Below are positions 27,961 through 39,720 of a DNA stretch of 64,000 nucleotides, piece after piece. The position numbers and the translations under genes are program-made. The stretch is from Liquidambar formosana. Its lineage: Eukaryota; Streptophyta; Magnoliopsida; Saxifragales; Altingiaceae. Each line of letters starts with the position of its first letter. Position 1 is the first letter of the stretch. The notes under the pieces are model-generated. The model ran no database searches, was not told where the DNA came from, and worked only from the letters and a program-made list of their open reading frames with translations. Where the stretch lies: positions 1,798,001-1,862,000 of the forward strand of contig CM077834.1 in NCBI GenBank assembly GCA_039720395.1, read 5' to 3'.

Positions 27961-29214
27961 TTTTTTTTAAAAAAAAAAGTAATAAAATCACCATTTCAGT
28001 TTCACCCATTTCACATATAACAAATGCAGCCTCAGAGTTGGATTCATTCCTTTGTGCATTTAAGCTTTTCCTCTCCAATATCCAAATAGAAGATTAACGA
28101 GGGAGTGGAAATAGGCGACAATGTGGGAGCCATGGTAGGGAGTCTTTGATAAAAGAGAGGGCAGGCGAGGAAATTGGAGGCTATGTGGGAGCCACGGACA
28201 AGACTTCGGAGGAATCCAAGAACTTGCATGGAGGACAACCCATGCTTCCCATGTCAAACCAAGACTACAGACATCTTGAAAAATGAAATAAATATGGTTC
28301 TAAATTTTCAAAATTTCCAATTCTAAAGTAGACTAATGATCCGTGAGATTTACGTTTCAAAAATTAGGTCTTTGATTTGACTTCTTACTCCTTCCTAAAG
28401 CTATATCCACCAATCAGTTTTATCTTAAATGTTAAATGCAATGGGCAATGGTCTTGCCCTACATTCATTTATTTAGGACTCACATTAAATTTCCTTTGAC
28501 TTTTTCTTCTTACAAATGCCAGAGAAATTAAATAAAATTTAAAACAAAAAATTTCAATAAAATGAGAATTTTAATTATATTCGAGGAAAAAAAAACAAAA
28601 CAAAACAACCCTTGGATTTGAGCCACAGTTCAACAAGCTCGAAATTAACGCGTCAAACTAGATTCGACCCCATAGAACGCGATTAGGGGTGTTGCAGCGC
28701 GCCACTATATTACCATTGACTCAGTCTCATAATGGGACGGTTTTGAACCCCTCATCATCTTCTTTTCTATGTTAAGTGTGCCATTGACGACCAAACCAGT
28801 GGACACGCAAAAGACTAGCTCGATCAGGAAGACTTGTAAACGTTAGCTTTTCAAAATGTCTTCGGTTTAGGAACCAGAATGGAGTTCCTTCAGCTTTAGC
28901 TTCCACAAAAATATTGATCAAGTGGCCTTGAAACAATCAACGATGCCATCATCACTTTTGAAAAGTACAGCCACATATTGAGGTAGAATAGTGTTGAAAA
29001 GCTAGCTGAATATAACCAACCTGCCCAATCATTGCATATCCTGTCAGTGTAGGAGCCTTCTATGGGGCAGAGGTGATGGGTGTGGATCGAAATAGGGGAC
29101 CAATGAAGCATATCCTCTTAATTCAATAGTAGGATTGGAGGTTTTTGAACTTTTAACCATCCACTATTTTTCCAAGTGTGGCATTGAGGACCCAGTCACC
29201 CACGGCAGACGAGA
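27961..29214. other. Spacer between the two P repeats
   Basis: Contains another copy of the RLP-flank unit around 28620-29130 (GGGGCAGAGGTGATGGGTGTGG at about 29067) and TTTAGGAACC..TTCCTTCAGCTTTAGCTTCCAC (about 28865-28910), a motif repeated near 42570, 52370 and 60180. No gene is seen. Confidence 0.5.
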
Positions 29215-29935
29215 TGAGTAGAAGACTAAGAAGACCTGTTGTGTTAACTTTACGCTAAAGTCTTTGTTGATAGAAATGTCTTGATCGAATGAAAGACCCG
29301 TAATGGTCTTCCACCATCATCTTTAGTTTTATTTCCACATAATTATTAGTCAAGTAGTCCCAAAGCAATTAGTGATGGCTCATGTTGATGGATCACTTGG
29401 GTTCCACTACTGACTAGTACAAATTAGGATAGATGAGAGTGGTTTTAAATACCAACCGGTAAAAATAAGTGCTAATGTAGGACCCCCCAAAAAAAGAAAA
29501 AAAAGGAAAAAATGGAGGTGCTAATGAACTCATTTTGGTTGAGGAGAAGAAAAGGCAAGGGAAGGACCTTCACTCGTGTTTTTCCTTTACATACCAAAAG
29601 GCAAGGGAAGGACCTTCACTCGTGCAATCATTTGTGGACGTCCTGGACCTGATGATCAATTTTGTGTATATATATACCATATGCATTTTAAAATTTCTTA
29701 TATTGTCTACTAATTGTCTTTGTGTGCTAATGTTATTTTCCCCTATTCAACTTTTTCAACCATTCTTATATTAAGTGGGGATAAAAACCTTACATGGCCC
29801 AAGTCAACAAAAATAATCAAGTCAAATTGTGTTACATATGTGCTCCTGAGGCTCTTATACCATTCTTTCAACCATTGACATAGAACATCCATATCTAGAG
29901 AGTTTCAATAGCCCGTAATTGACACGCCAAACTAG
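29215..29935. repeat. Direct repeat P, copy 2
   Basis: Second copy of the segment at 27235-27960. It has an internal duplication of AAAAGGCAAGGGAAGGACCTTCACTCGTG (about 29550 and 29598). Confidence 0.8.
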
Positions 29936-31110
29936 ACACGCAAAGCTAGAATTGACACCATAGAATGCGACTAGGGAAATAGCAATGTAAGAGCCTTTTA
30001 TGGGGCAGAGGTGATGAGAGAGGAAATAGGGGGCCATATCCTCTTAATTCAATTGTAGGATTGAATGGTTTTGAACTCTTTACCATCACTCTTTTTCCAA
30101 GTAAGTGTGGCATTGAGGACCACCGCACTAGAGGACAAAAAGATAAGACTAGGAAGCCTTGTCCCTGTTAACTTTACGTTGGAGTCTTTGTTGATGGAAC
30201 TCTTCTGCTCAAATGAATCAATTCAATCTCCAGTGGACATCAAGAAGTGCCTTATAATATGGTTCCAAAGAAATAAAATTTAAAATAAGAAATTTCAATA
30301 AAATTCAAGGAAAAATGAAAATAACCATTAAAGGGATGATTTTGTGAGTATGGTTAGCACTTCTTCCCAACCATATTGTGCTTACTCAGAGGCTCCTGTA
30401 GGATTCTTTGAACCACAGTTCAATAAGCCTATAAACTAGAATCAACACCATAGAATGCAACTAAACTAAAGGACAAAGACTAGACTAGGATGACCTGCCC
30501 ATGTTAACTTTGCACTAAAGTCTTGATGATAGAACTGTCGTGGTTAAATGAAGGACCCGTCACTCGTTTTCCAAGTATGGCTTCAAGGACCAAGCTAACT
30601 TGTGCTACGTGTGTGGTTTTGAGGCTCTTGTACAATTTTTTCCAAGAGTCCGTAATTGATACTTCAAAACTGAATTAATGCCACATAACGTAAATATAGA
30701 ACATGAAAATTTCATTCCAATGAATGGAAGCGACTTTGAAAGAAATGTTGGGTGTGGAAATAAAAGGCTACGCAAGACTCATGAATAGAGACATGTAGTA
30801 AAGTCTTTCCACGGCCCGAGCCCATCAAATCAATGGACTGAATGGAGTAGGTCTAGATTTTGAGTTCGGATTGTTGGATGTTGGGGACCAAGCCAGAGGA
30901 CATACCTTATGGTCCAGTCCATGTTATATATAGCTTTCTCATATAAGTCTTTGGCTGTTGGGAATGGAATAGTTCCTTTGCACTAAAAGTGTCATTAGTT
31001 GAAAGATGACTCATGTACCAATCTTGAAAGATGGGACTGTTTGGGTGTCACTGCTGACTAGTCCAAATTAAGACGAGTAAATGTGTTTGATATATGCATG
31101 AGTACTTAAT
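29905..31110. repeat. RLP-flank repeat Q, copy 2
   Basis: Collinear with 23117-24350, from GTAATTGACACGC and GGGGCAGAGGTGATG through GGATTGAATGGTTTTGAACTC to GTGTTTGATATATGCA. Further copies are at 32166-33450 and 33500-34430. A frame of about 72 codons at 30065 is shared with 23261 and 32434 but diverges mostly by replacements. No known domain is present. Confidence 0.8.
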
Positions 31111-32165
31111 CAAATATTATCTACTATGAATATAAATGTAATCAATGGGTAATTCAAAAAGTTACATCATTGAAAATTAATTCGTTCAACATTTTCCTTT
31201 CTTCTTTTATCTTATTTCTCATATTCTACCTTAAAGCTACTTTAGATTTATCTTGATAATCGTTTCTTTTAACTTTCTTTCTTCCTTTTCTTTTCTTTTC
31301 CTTTCTGTATTCTAAAGGTTCTTTAGATTTAAACACACGGGAGAGGTCATTTGATGCTTAATTGCTAGACCCACAAACGACTCCTAAACGTGGCACACGC
31401 TTCTCGGAAGATGGCTTTATGTGAAATCAAAATGGATTGTGACCAATGTCATGCATAATTGTCACGCGTGTGCTCGTGGCGATGAATAGACAACACTTGG
31501 CCAAGACTCCACAATTTAGAGTCTCACTTGAGAGACGACGTTTGTGGGAAATTAAGATATTGGACAATTTTAGACTATTTGATTCCAAAGATCTAATCTT
31601 CCAGTCAGAAATAAACTACTCAAGCCATCCACGAAGAAAGTCTTCAATTTAAAACCATGTGATAGTTTTGATTTTTGGTGGATCATCTCCAATACGACTC
31701 CAATCGGATCCACATCTAAGAGACGGTTACTTATATGCCTCCAAATTAAATCAACAAAAATAATCCGAGTCTTTCTAAGGTCTAGCCCATCAAATGAATA
31801 GAGTAGTGCAACAAAATTATAGTAAGCCTTGAGTCTACACTGCTAGATTTTGAGTCTGCAAAATGGTTGACCTTGCAATCATAACAAAATCTCATAATCG
31901 GACGGTTTTGATCTATTAGTCATCTAATCGAACATGTTGGTTTTGAATTTAGAGAGAGGAGAACCTCATGAAAGAAAGGGTATTTTAGATGGAATGATAG
32001 AATGTGAATTATTAAATGGTAAACAACAAATCCCCTCTTTTGGGAATTAAAGTTCATTATCACCCTTCTAAATGGAATATTATAAGTTTCACCCTTTTTT
32101 GAGATTTATTTTTATTTTGACCCACCATTTTTGTCATTTTCTCTTAATAATTAAGGCAAATATTT
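31111..32165. other. Spacer with a degenerate RLP promoter-like patch
   Basis: About 31731-31810 resembles the 5' flank of the intact RLP (ACTTATATGCCTCCAAAT, then GTCTTTCTAAGGTCTAGCCC). The rest is T/C-rich and AT-rich DNA with no gene. Confidence 0.5.
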
Positions 32166-33500
32166 AGAGAGTTTCAATAGCCTGTAATTGACACGCACAA
32201 CTAGAATTGACTCCATAGAATGCGACTAGGGCAATGGCAATGCATTGCACCACCAATCATCTTATATCAAATTCACAAGATCGGAGGTCACAAGACATGC
32301 AGAATAGTGTTGATAGGCTGAATATAACCAGCCATTGCATTTCCTGTTGGTATAGGAGCCTTCTATGGGGCAGAGGTGATGGGTGTGGAAAGAGGCCAGG
32401 GACCATATCATCTTAATTCAATAGTAGGATTGAATGGTTTTGAACTCTTTACCATCGCCCTTTTTCCAAGTGAGTGTGACATTGAGGACCACCATGCTAG
32501 AGGACAAAAAGATAAGACTAGGAAGACCTGTCCTTATTAACTTTACATTGGAGTCTTTGTTGATGGAATTGACTTGCTCAAATGAAGGACATCAAGTCAA
32601 ATTGTGTTACCTTTGTGTTCTCTATAGAATATAGGAGTTGCAAAGTCTTTTGGGGGACAGTAGAATTGACTAGGAAAACTTGTCCAAGTTAAAATAGAAA
32701 AAAGCACTAATTGCAACTGTAATATTGAGATCTCACACACAAGATGAATCAATTCAATTTCTAGTGGACATCAAGTGCCTTATAATATGGTTCCGAAGAA
32801 ATAAAATTTAAAATATGAAATTTCAATAAAATTCAAGGAAAAATGAAAATAACCATTAAAAGGATGATTTCGTGACTATGGCTAGCACAACTCAATAAGC
32901 CCAAACAACCATGAAATGAAATTAACCATATTATGCTTCCTCAAAGGCTCTTGTACGATTCTTTGAACCACAGTTCAATAAGCCTGTAAACTAGAATCAA
33001 CACCATAGAATGCAACTAAACTAAAGGACAGAGACTAAACTAGGAAGACTTGTCCATGCTAATTAACTTAGTGCTAAAGTCTTTGATGATGGAACTGTCC
33101 TGGTTAAATGAAGGACCCGTCACTCTTTTTCCAACTGTGGCTTCAAGGACCAAGCCAACTTGTGCTACGTGTGTAGTTTTGAGGCTCTTGTACAATTTTT
33201 TCCAAGAGTCCGTAATCGATACTTCAAAACTGGAATTGATGTGCACCATATAACGTGAATATAGAGCATGAAAATTCCATATCCAATAAATGGTAGCGAC
33301 TTTGGAAGAAATGTTGGGTGTGGAAATAAGGGGCTAAGCAAGACTCATGAATAGAGACATGTAGTAAAGTCTTTCCATGGCCTTAGCCCATCAAATCAAT
33401 GGCCTTAGCCCATCATGAATTGAGACATGAATAGAGACATGAGTAACCTTACACTGAAGTCTTTGTTGATGGAATTGTCCTACTCAAATGAATCAATTCA
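32166..33500. repeat. RLP-flank repeat Q, copy 3
   Basis: Contains the GACTCCATAGAATGCGACTAGGG unit, GGGGCAGAGGTGATGGGTGTGG, a frame at 32434 parallel to 23261, and the AAATAACCATTAAAAGGATG..GTCCGTAAT..CATGAAAATTCCATATCC part. It ends in a short local duplication of CCTTAGCCCATCAA (about 33381 and 33403). Confidence 0.75.
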
Positions 33501-35573
33501 ATCGCCAGTGGACATCAAGTGCCTTATAATATGGTTCCAAAGAAATAAAATTTAAAATAAGAAATTTCAATAAAATTCAAGGAAAAATGAAAATAACCAT
33601 TAAAGGGATGATTTTGTGAGTGTGGCTAGCACTTCTTCCCAACCATATTGTGCTTACTCAGAGATTCTTGTACGATTCTTTGAACCATAGTTCAATAAGC
33701 CTGTAAACTAGAATGGACACCATAGAATGCAACTAAAATAAAAGACAAAGACTAGACTAGGAAGACCTGTCCATGTTAACTTTGTGCTAAAGTCTTGATG
33801 ATGGAATTGTCGTGGTTAAATGAAGGACCTGTTACTCTTTTTCCAAGTATGGCTTCAAGGACCAAGCCAACTTGTGCTACGTGTGTGGTTTTGAGGCTCT
33901 TGTATAATTTTTTCCTAGAGTCCGTAATTGATACTTCAAAATTGAATTAGTGCCACATAACGTGTATATAGAGCATGAAAATTTGATATACAATAAATGG
34001 AAGCTGACTTTGGAAGAAATGTCGGGTGTGGAAATAAGAGGCTATGTAAGACTAATCATGAAAAGAGACATTTAGTAAAGTTTTTCCATGGCCTTAGCCC
34101 ATCAAATCAATGGAGTAGGTCTAGATTTTGAGTTTGGATTGTTGGATTTTGAGGACCAAAGCCAGAGGACATTCCATATGGTCCGGTCCATGTTATAGCT
34201 TTGTCATAAAAGTCTCTGGTTGTTGGGAATAGAATAGTTCCTTTGCACTAAAAGTCTTTAATTGTTAAACAAAGCACCTGTAATGATCTAGCTTAATTTG
34301 CAATAAAAGTCATTAGTTGTAAGATGGCTCATGTACCAGTCTTGAAAGATGGGATTGTTTGGGTGTCACTGCTGACCAGTCCAAACTAAAATGAGTAAAT
34401 GTGTTTGATATATGCAGGAGTACTGAATCACATATCTATACTATTATAGAAAGGGGTTGCACTTTTGGTTGGATATACAAACCAAAATACTGAAAAACCC
34501 TCATCTGATTTTAAGGGACAATAATATTTTAGGGTTAAAATAGTTATTTTCACAAGCAATCCTAAACTCTCTCCACTTTCTTAGGGACTCCCAAAACCAC
34601 TATGTGCTCTCTAACAACGGTTACCCTAACTACCCCAGTTACCCAACTCCTATTTTTTCTCATCTTTTAAAAACTGTTTCCTTTCTCCCACTATCTTTAA
34701 TTCTTTTTCAGATAAGGGTTTTTTTGGCACACGCAACACATGTGCGCCAACATCTAGTTATCTATTATGAATATGAATGTAATCAACTTGTAAAAAGAAG
34801 TACAAATGAACTCATCTGAGAAAAAAAAAAATCGGAGTATTTGTAGTCTGTCTTTGTGAGCAACCAGTAATTAATTCAGCCTCCAGTGTGTGGATTTAGC
34901 CCAAGAGACTCTACTTGGATCCCTTTTGAATCGTTAGGTAACACACCTCCACATTAACCCAATATCAGCTCTGTTTACATCTCTAAGTCTTCAATCAAAA
35001 AACTGTTGGTCAAGAAGGAAAGGGTCACAACAAATGGACTACCCAGTGTTACATGACCCTGTAACAGAAACTAATGGTGGTGTTAGGGCAATTACCTCGA
35101 AACCAGCCAGGTGACTGGAGATCCTCTGTTCAATAAAAAAACCAAATGAACTAGAAAATCTAACTCAATCAAGTAACCAACTTTAAAGCACAGGGCATGA
35201 GTACCTTCATCTTACAGTTGTTACTATAATTTCACTACGTCGAATGCTTGCTTATTGGGTTCTGATCGATACAACTTTGGCGTTTAAAGGAGTTTTTTAG
35301 ATTTAGACCCAGAGAGAGAAGCTGTGCAATGCTTGGTAATTGGGTTCTGATCCATTATGATTTTTGGGAGCTGACACTGTAAGAGCAGCTCAAAAGGGCT
35401 TCATTAGCATAGGTGACACGGCAACAAGAAGTGAGGTCATGAATGAGCCCAACCGGCCCAATATACGCAATGGACTAATTCAATTTCAAGTGGCAATATT
35501 CTCAATAACTTTAATATTAAAAAATAAAATAAATAATAAATAAATAAATAAGTCACCACTGGTAGGATTGTTA

Positions 35574-36160
35574 GAGCATCTCCAAGGGTGAGCTATATGG
35601 TGTGCTATTACTATATTATAGCATTTAGCACAGGTTGGGAATCTTGGGATGCTCCAATGGTGTGTTAATTGCATGTGCTAAATATAGCAATAGCTTACCC
35701 TTATGCTATATTTGGCACAAGAGTGAGCTATTGCTATATTTGTCATGTCAACTTTTTCTCCTTTTCTCAACAACCAAACACACCAATAACTTCTTTTCCT
35801 CCAGTTTTCTTCCAAAATTTTCTCAGTAACCAAACAACTCATAAATAAATACAATATTTTAAAAAATAATATTGAAATCTTATATATAAAAAATAAAAAA
35901 AATATATCAGAAAAATATCATTTTTTTTTTAACTTATTCATCCTACTCAAGCAACATTGCATTTGATCCACTATATACCTCATCCATTATCTTACGAGAC
36001 CTTAAATATGTGAAAAGAATTGAAGTTGTAGCAAGAAATAGCACACTACGTTTATATGTATCATTGGAGCATATTGTGCTAAATTATAGCATTTGGCACT
36101 GTAGTATGTGCTAAAATAGCAATAGCATACCTAATGTCACTCACATGGCTGGAGATGCTT
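35574..36160. mobile_element. Harbinger-like MITE with TTA target duplication
   Basis: The left end is GAGCATCTCCAAGGGTGAG and the right end reads inwards AAGCATCTCCAGCCATGTG. The insertion is flanked by TTA on both sides (35571-35573 and 36161-36163). The paralogous copy at about 25543 has a single TTA in GGATTGTTATATTAG, so the site is seen empty. The interior is rich in GCTATA and TAGCAC words and contains no frame for a transposase. The 3-bp TTA duplication and 587-bp length fit non-autonomous PIF/Harbinger elements. Confidence 0.85.
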
Positions 36161-36469
36161 TTATATTAGTATTGCTATAACTTTTCCTTAATCAAGCTGT
36201 GCTACAGGCGTGGTCCTCTTGCTCGTACAATTTTTTATAGAACTGATTGAAAAATTACATATGAGCCTAAGCAGTGATCATCTCTTTATTTTTAATATAT
36301 CACTTGAAAACATTCCTGTACTTGTTTGATTGAATTACGAAATAATTCCGAAATTCTTACACGAGAAGCTCACTAGACAGAATAGATTACTGCCTTCGAT
36401 GTTAGGAGTGAAACTCTAGTTAGAAAGCCGCCTCTTTTTACCTTTCCCCAAATGGTAAAATCACCATAG

Positions 36470-36700
36470 AACGACGCCGTCTCTTTGATGTTCGTGAGTT
36501 TTGTCCTTATTCTTCTTGTTTGGTTGCTGAGAAATTTGAGAAATAGAAAAAGGAAATAAGATTTTCCCGAAAATGTTGTGTTTTAAGCTGAATTAAGTCA
36601 CTATTAGCTCAGTTGAGTTGAGCTTTCCGAGAGAATGTTGGAAAAGGATAACAGAAATTAAGTATTTTAATTGTACTTGTTTGGCTGCTGAGAAAATTTG
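36470..36700 (+). pseudogene. Copy Z of the PARN-like 5' end and intron 1, exon deleted
   Basis: Same structure as 25815-26058: AACGACGCCGTCTC joined to GTGAGTTTTGTCC..TTCTTGTTTGGTTGC, then CTGAATTAAGTCACTATTAGC. It is part of duplication copy 2 and abuts the RLP stub at about 36701. Confidence 0.75.
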
Positions 36701-36870
36701 AGAGAAAATTCTGTGATCAAAGCAATGCTCTGGTTATGAGGGCACATATGGGTAGGAAGAATAATTAGGAGAGAAACAATTAATTTGAGAATGCAAGAGA
36801 AATAATGAGGCAGATCAGAGGCACATGAACCGCTCCATCTTTCCTTCAAGATATCAAAATCTGAAGACAT
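36701..36870 (-). pseudogene. RLP N-terminal stub, duplicate of 26060-26215
   Basis: The minus-strand frame has a hydrophobic stretch CILKLIVSLLIILPTHM followed by CPHNQSIAL, which is the signal-peptide and mature N-terminus pattern of the RLP. It then runs into unrelated sequence. No LRR region remains. Confidence 0.75.
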
Positions 36871-37039
36871 GATAATCCCTTGCACTTAACCATCCCAATT
36901 GTTTAAGATACGATGAGCCTAAAATCTAGTCACTAGTGAGAATTCTTGCTTAGATATGTTAGAGTCTCATCGGTTAAGAACACTAGGGTGCTGTTTGATT
37001 AAACTGAAATTTGAGCACTGCGAATTTTTAAACTGAAAT

Positions 37040-37293
37040 TTGAGCACTGCGACATCAGCCATAAGATTTGTCCCAAGCCCTAGAGGGGCTCTTGCAGTGT
37101 TTAAGACAGAGGAACTTTTAAGGCTCCAATTCACAAGACAATCGGCACATTGGTTTCCCTCTCGAAGAGTTCGAATGATGTGGCAGCCGAATTTCTTGAT
37201 ATGAGATCGATCTCTGCAATCTGAATTCAAGAGTCCTAAGGGATGAGTTTCCTGGTCCCTACTCATGATCAAAGGCCTTATTGGATACTCCAA
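37040..37293 (-). pseudogene. LINE-type RNase H-like (RVT_3) fragment, copy 2
   Basis: Same relic as 26520-26830, with HIIRTLREGNQCADCLVNWS. It was carried by the segmental duplication and lost about 30 codons at its 3' side. Confidence 0.75.
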
Positions 37294-38435
37294 AGCTTAG
37301 GAAGTTTTGACTCCCAAGCAATCTTAAGCCCTTATTGGATACTCCAAAGCTCCGCAGTGGTGCTGCTACCATACTTACATGAAATGCGGACTCATGGGAA
37401 GACTTTTTGTAACTAATTACACCATGCCCCCATTTGATTGAGAAGAAGAAAAGGCAAGGGAAGAAAATTTTTAGAAATTCCTTCACTCATGTAGCCGTGT
37501 TGTTGGTTTACATACCCAAAAGGGATTGGATATAAAATTCCTTTCATTTACATTTTAAAATTTCGTATGTTGTCTAGTTGTCTTTTTGGGCTCCTGTTCA
37601 ACTTTATTCAACCACTACTAGTTTGCTACTAAAATTGTCACCTCATTAGGCCCATGAATTAGAAATTAAAAAAACTTAGCCAATATGTAACAAGACAATC
37701 GTGGACAGTTCATAGCAGGTGGCCCCAATTAAAAATGAAATTTAGAACAACTACAATGAAAGAGGTTCATAGGAAAGAAACTAGGTGAAGAGGTACCTCC
37801 AAAGACATGGCCATTGCGGCCACATCATTTTTGGCATCTTCAAATTCGTTAGAATTCCACTTCTTATCCAATGGTATCCAAACCAAGATTGATAAAGTTT
37901 ACTATATAAAATGTGGTTTAGAAAAAAATTTACGACATGAGATCAGTAAAAAAGTTTCAAAACAAAATCCTAGAAGGAACAAATACAGTTGTTAATTTCT
38001 ACTTGTTTTAAATAACTTTATGTCAAAGAAACTTTATCAAAAATAACTTTCTATCAAAGAAGATAACCAATATCTTGTCATCAGTATCCAAGTCAACCAA
38101 GTCAGGGCTTGCAAGTTGACGTATTAGTGGGACTTCTGAGATTTGCTCTTTCATTTTGCCACACTACATTTAATAGAAATTGTCAAAGTTAGCCTGGGAC
38201 AATGGTTGCTTTATAGTAAAATAAGTGGCAAAATTATGTACAAATTAGACTCAACATGGGAATTACCCATATCATCAGTCATGGTAGGGTAGCTAGCACA
38301 AAGTTTGATGCCACTTAACCTCCGCTGATGGCCTATTTGTCTCAACATATACATGAAACTGTGGTCCCCTCACTAAATGAATTTGTCAATTTTTCAATAT
38401 CCAACATTTATCTCCCTTGGGGTTATCTCCAGCGT

Positions 38436-39292
38436 CAGGGGCGGAGGGAGGGGGGTGCCAGGGGGGGCAGTTGACCCCCTCACTCATTGGAAAATTGTTT
38501 TTTAGTATATATATTTGCTTATATTTTTAAATATGCCCCCTCTAAAATATATTTTTGACCCCTTTGGTTTTATAATTGACCCCCCTACTCTTCTCTCTTT
38601 CCTTTTTTCCCCCTATATATAAATAGCTCTTAGTCTCTTATCCATGTTTTACTCAAGTTATGTCTCCTGTGCTTGGGTTATGTCCCTTTTTGGTTTTATA
38701 TATACATTATTTCATCAAATATATATATATTATTAATGAATATTTAAGTTTTTGTGTTAATTATTAAGTTTAAACAATTTTCTTTGTTCTTGTTAATTTT
38801 TATTATATAAAGAAGGCTACTTCAAATGATTATTTAATTTAGGGTAAATTGCAAAAAACCCCCCTGAAGTATGGGAGGGTTAGCAGATAACCCCCCTTAT
38901 GTTTTGTCAATGTGCCCCCTAATTCAATTGGAAGATAAAACTAATCATCGATGGTCACCCAATTGGACATGATTTTGGCGATGATTCGAGCGATTTTGGG
39001 CAACACGGGTCCGTTAATGATATCACATGCGTAGCTAGACACGTGACTAATTTTCGTCAATTTTCATTAATGGTGAGTGATGGTGAAACACATTTCCAAA
39101 AATTAAAACATAAGGAGGCACATAGACAAAATTAAAACATAAAAGGGGTTATCTGCTTACCCTCATACTTCAGGGGGGATTTTCTACAATTTACTCTTTA
39201 ATTTATAGAGTTACAAAAAAAAAAAAAAAAATTGAACAATTACATCCAAACAAAATCGCCCCCCCTAGGATAAATTCCTGGATCCGCCATTG
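38436..39292. mobile_element. Non-autonomous hAT-like element with 8-bp target duplication
   Basis: The left terminus CAGGGGCGGAGGGAGG and the right terminus (inward) CAATGGCGGATCCAGG form the GGCGGA-type inverted repeat common in plant hAT derivatives. Flanks TCCAGCGT (38428-38435) and TGCAGCGT (39293-39300) give an 8-bp duplication with one mismatch. The paralogue near 54500 reads across the site without the insert. There is no transposase. A second element is nested at 38842. Confidence 0.8.
38842..39196. mobile_element. Mutator-like MITE nested in the hAT element, 9-bp target duplication
   Basis: The left arm starts GGGTAAATTGCAAAAAACCC and continues CCTGAAGTATGGGAGGGT, then AGCAGATAACCCC. 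The right arm read inwards starts GAGTAAATTGTAGAAAATCC and continues CCTGAAGTATGAGGGT, then AGCAGATAACCCC. A perfect 9-bp repeat TTTAATTTA flanks it (38833-38841 and 39197-39205). The length is 355 bp, with no protein. Confidence 0.88.
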
Positions 39293-39720
39293 TGCAGCGT
39301 CATGGTGTGATTTGGTGGGCCATGGAAATTACGTATGAACAAACCCTACAATCAAAATGTTATCAATATTATTATTATTTCCAAATAAAACATTGTTTCA
39401 TATATATACACACAAACCCCCATTGTAAGCACAAATAAAGACACTCTCACCTACACGCCAACAATGATAGGCTACCGATAGGTAAAATGGGATACCTCTT
39501 CATAACCAAATATCGTCAGAATTGGAGGCTCTATCTACAGAACAATTAACCAATGGATGGCGTGCAGGTTAAATGGGGCTACCTTTTCATAACCAGATAT
39601 CTTTAGAATTGGTGGTTTTATCTACAAAACAATTAACCAGTGTTTGTCCCACTAAGATGGGTATTGGGAGGACTGAGTTGAGATTATACCAATGCTTTTT
39701 GGCGCTTTTAATATTCACCT

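Larger units (their letters stand above)
33535..37690. repeat. Segmental duplication, copy 2 (about 4.15 kb)
   Basis: Second copy of 23465-27200 in the same order and orientation. Differences include the MITE at 35574-36160 plus an adjacent insertion of about 39 bp (about 36170-36210), and loss of about 80 bp near 37030. Such collinear blocks fit unequal exchange in an RLP cluster. Confidence 0.88.
37870..39720. repeat. Paralogous segment R, copy 1 (contains hAT insertion)
   Basis: Collinear with 53862-54835, from ATGGTATCCAAACCAAGATT through TTAGCCTGGGACAATGGTTGC and TGGTGTGATTTGGTGGGCCA to TATTGGGAGGACTGAGTTG. The 857-bp hAT element at 38436 is missing in copy 2. No coding content is recognised. 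Confidence 0.85.
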
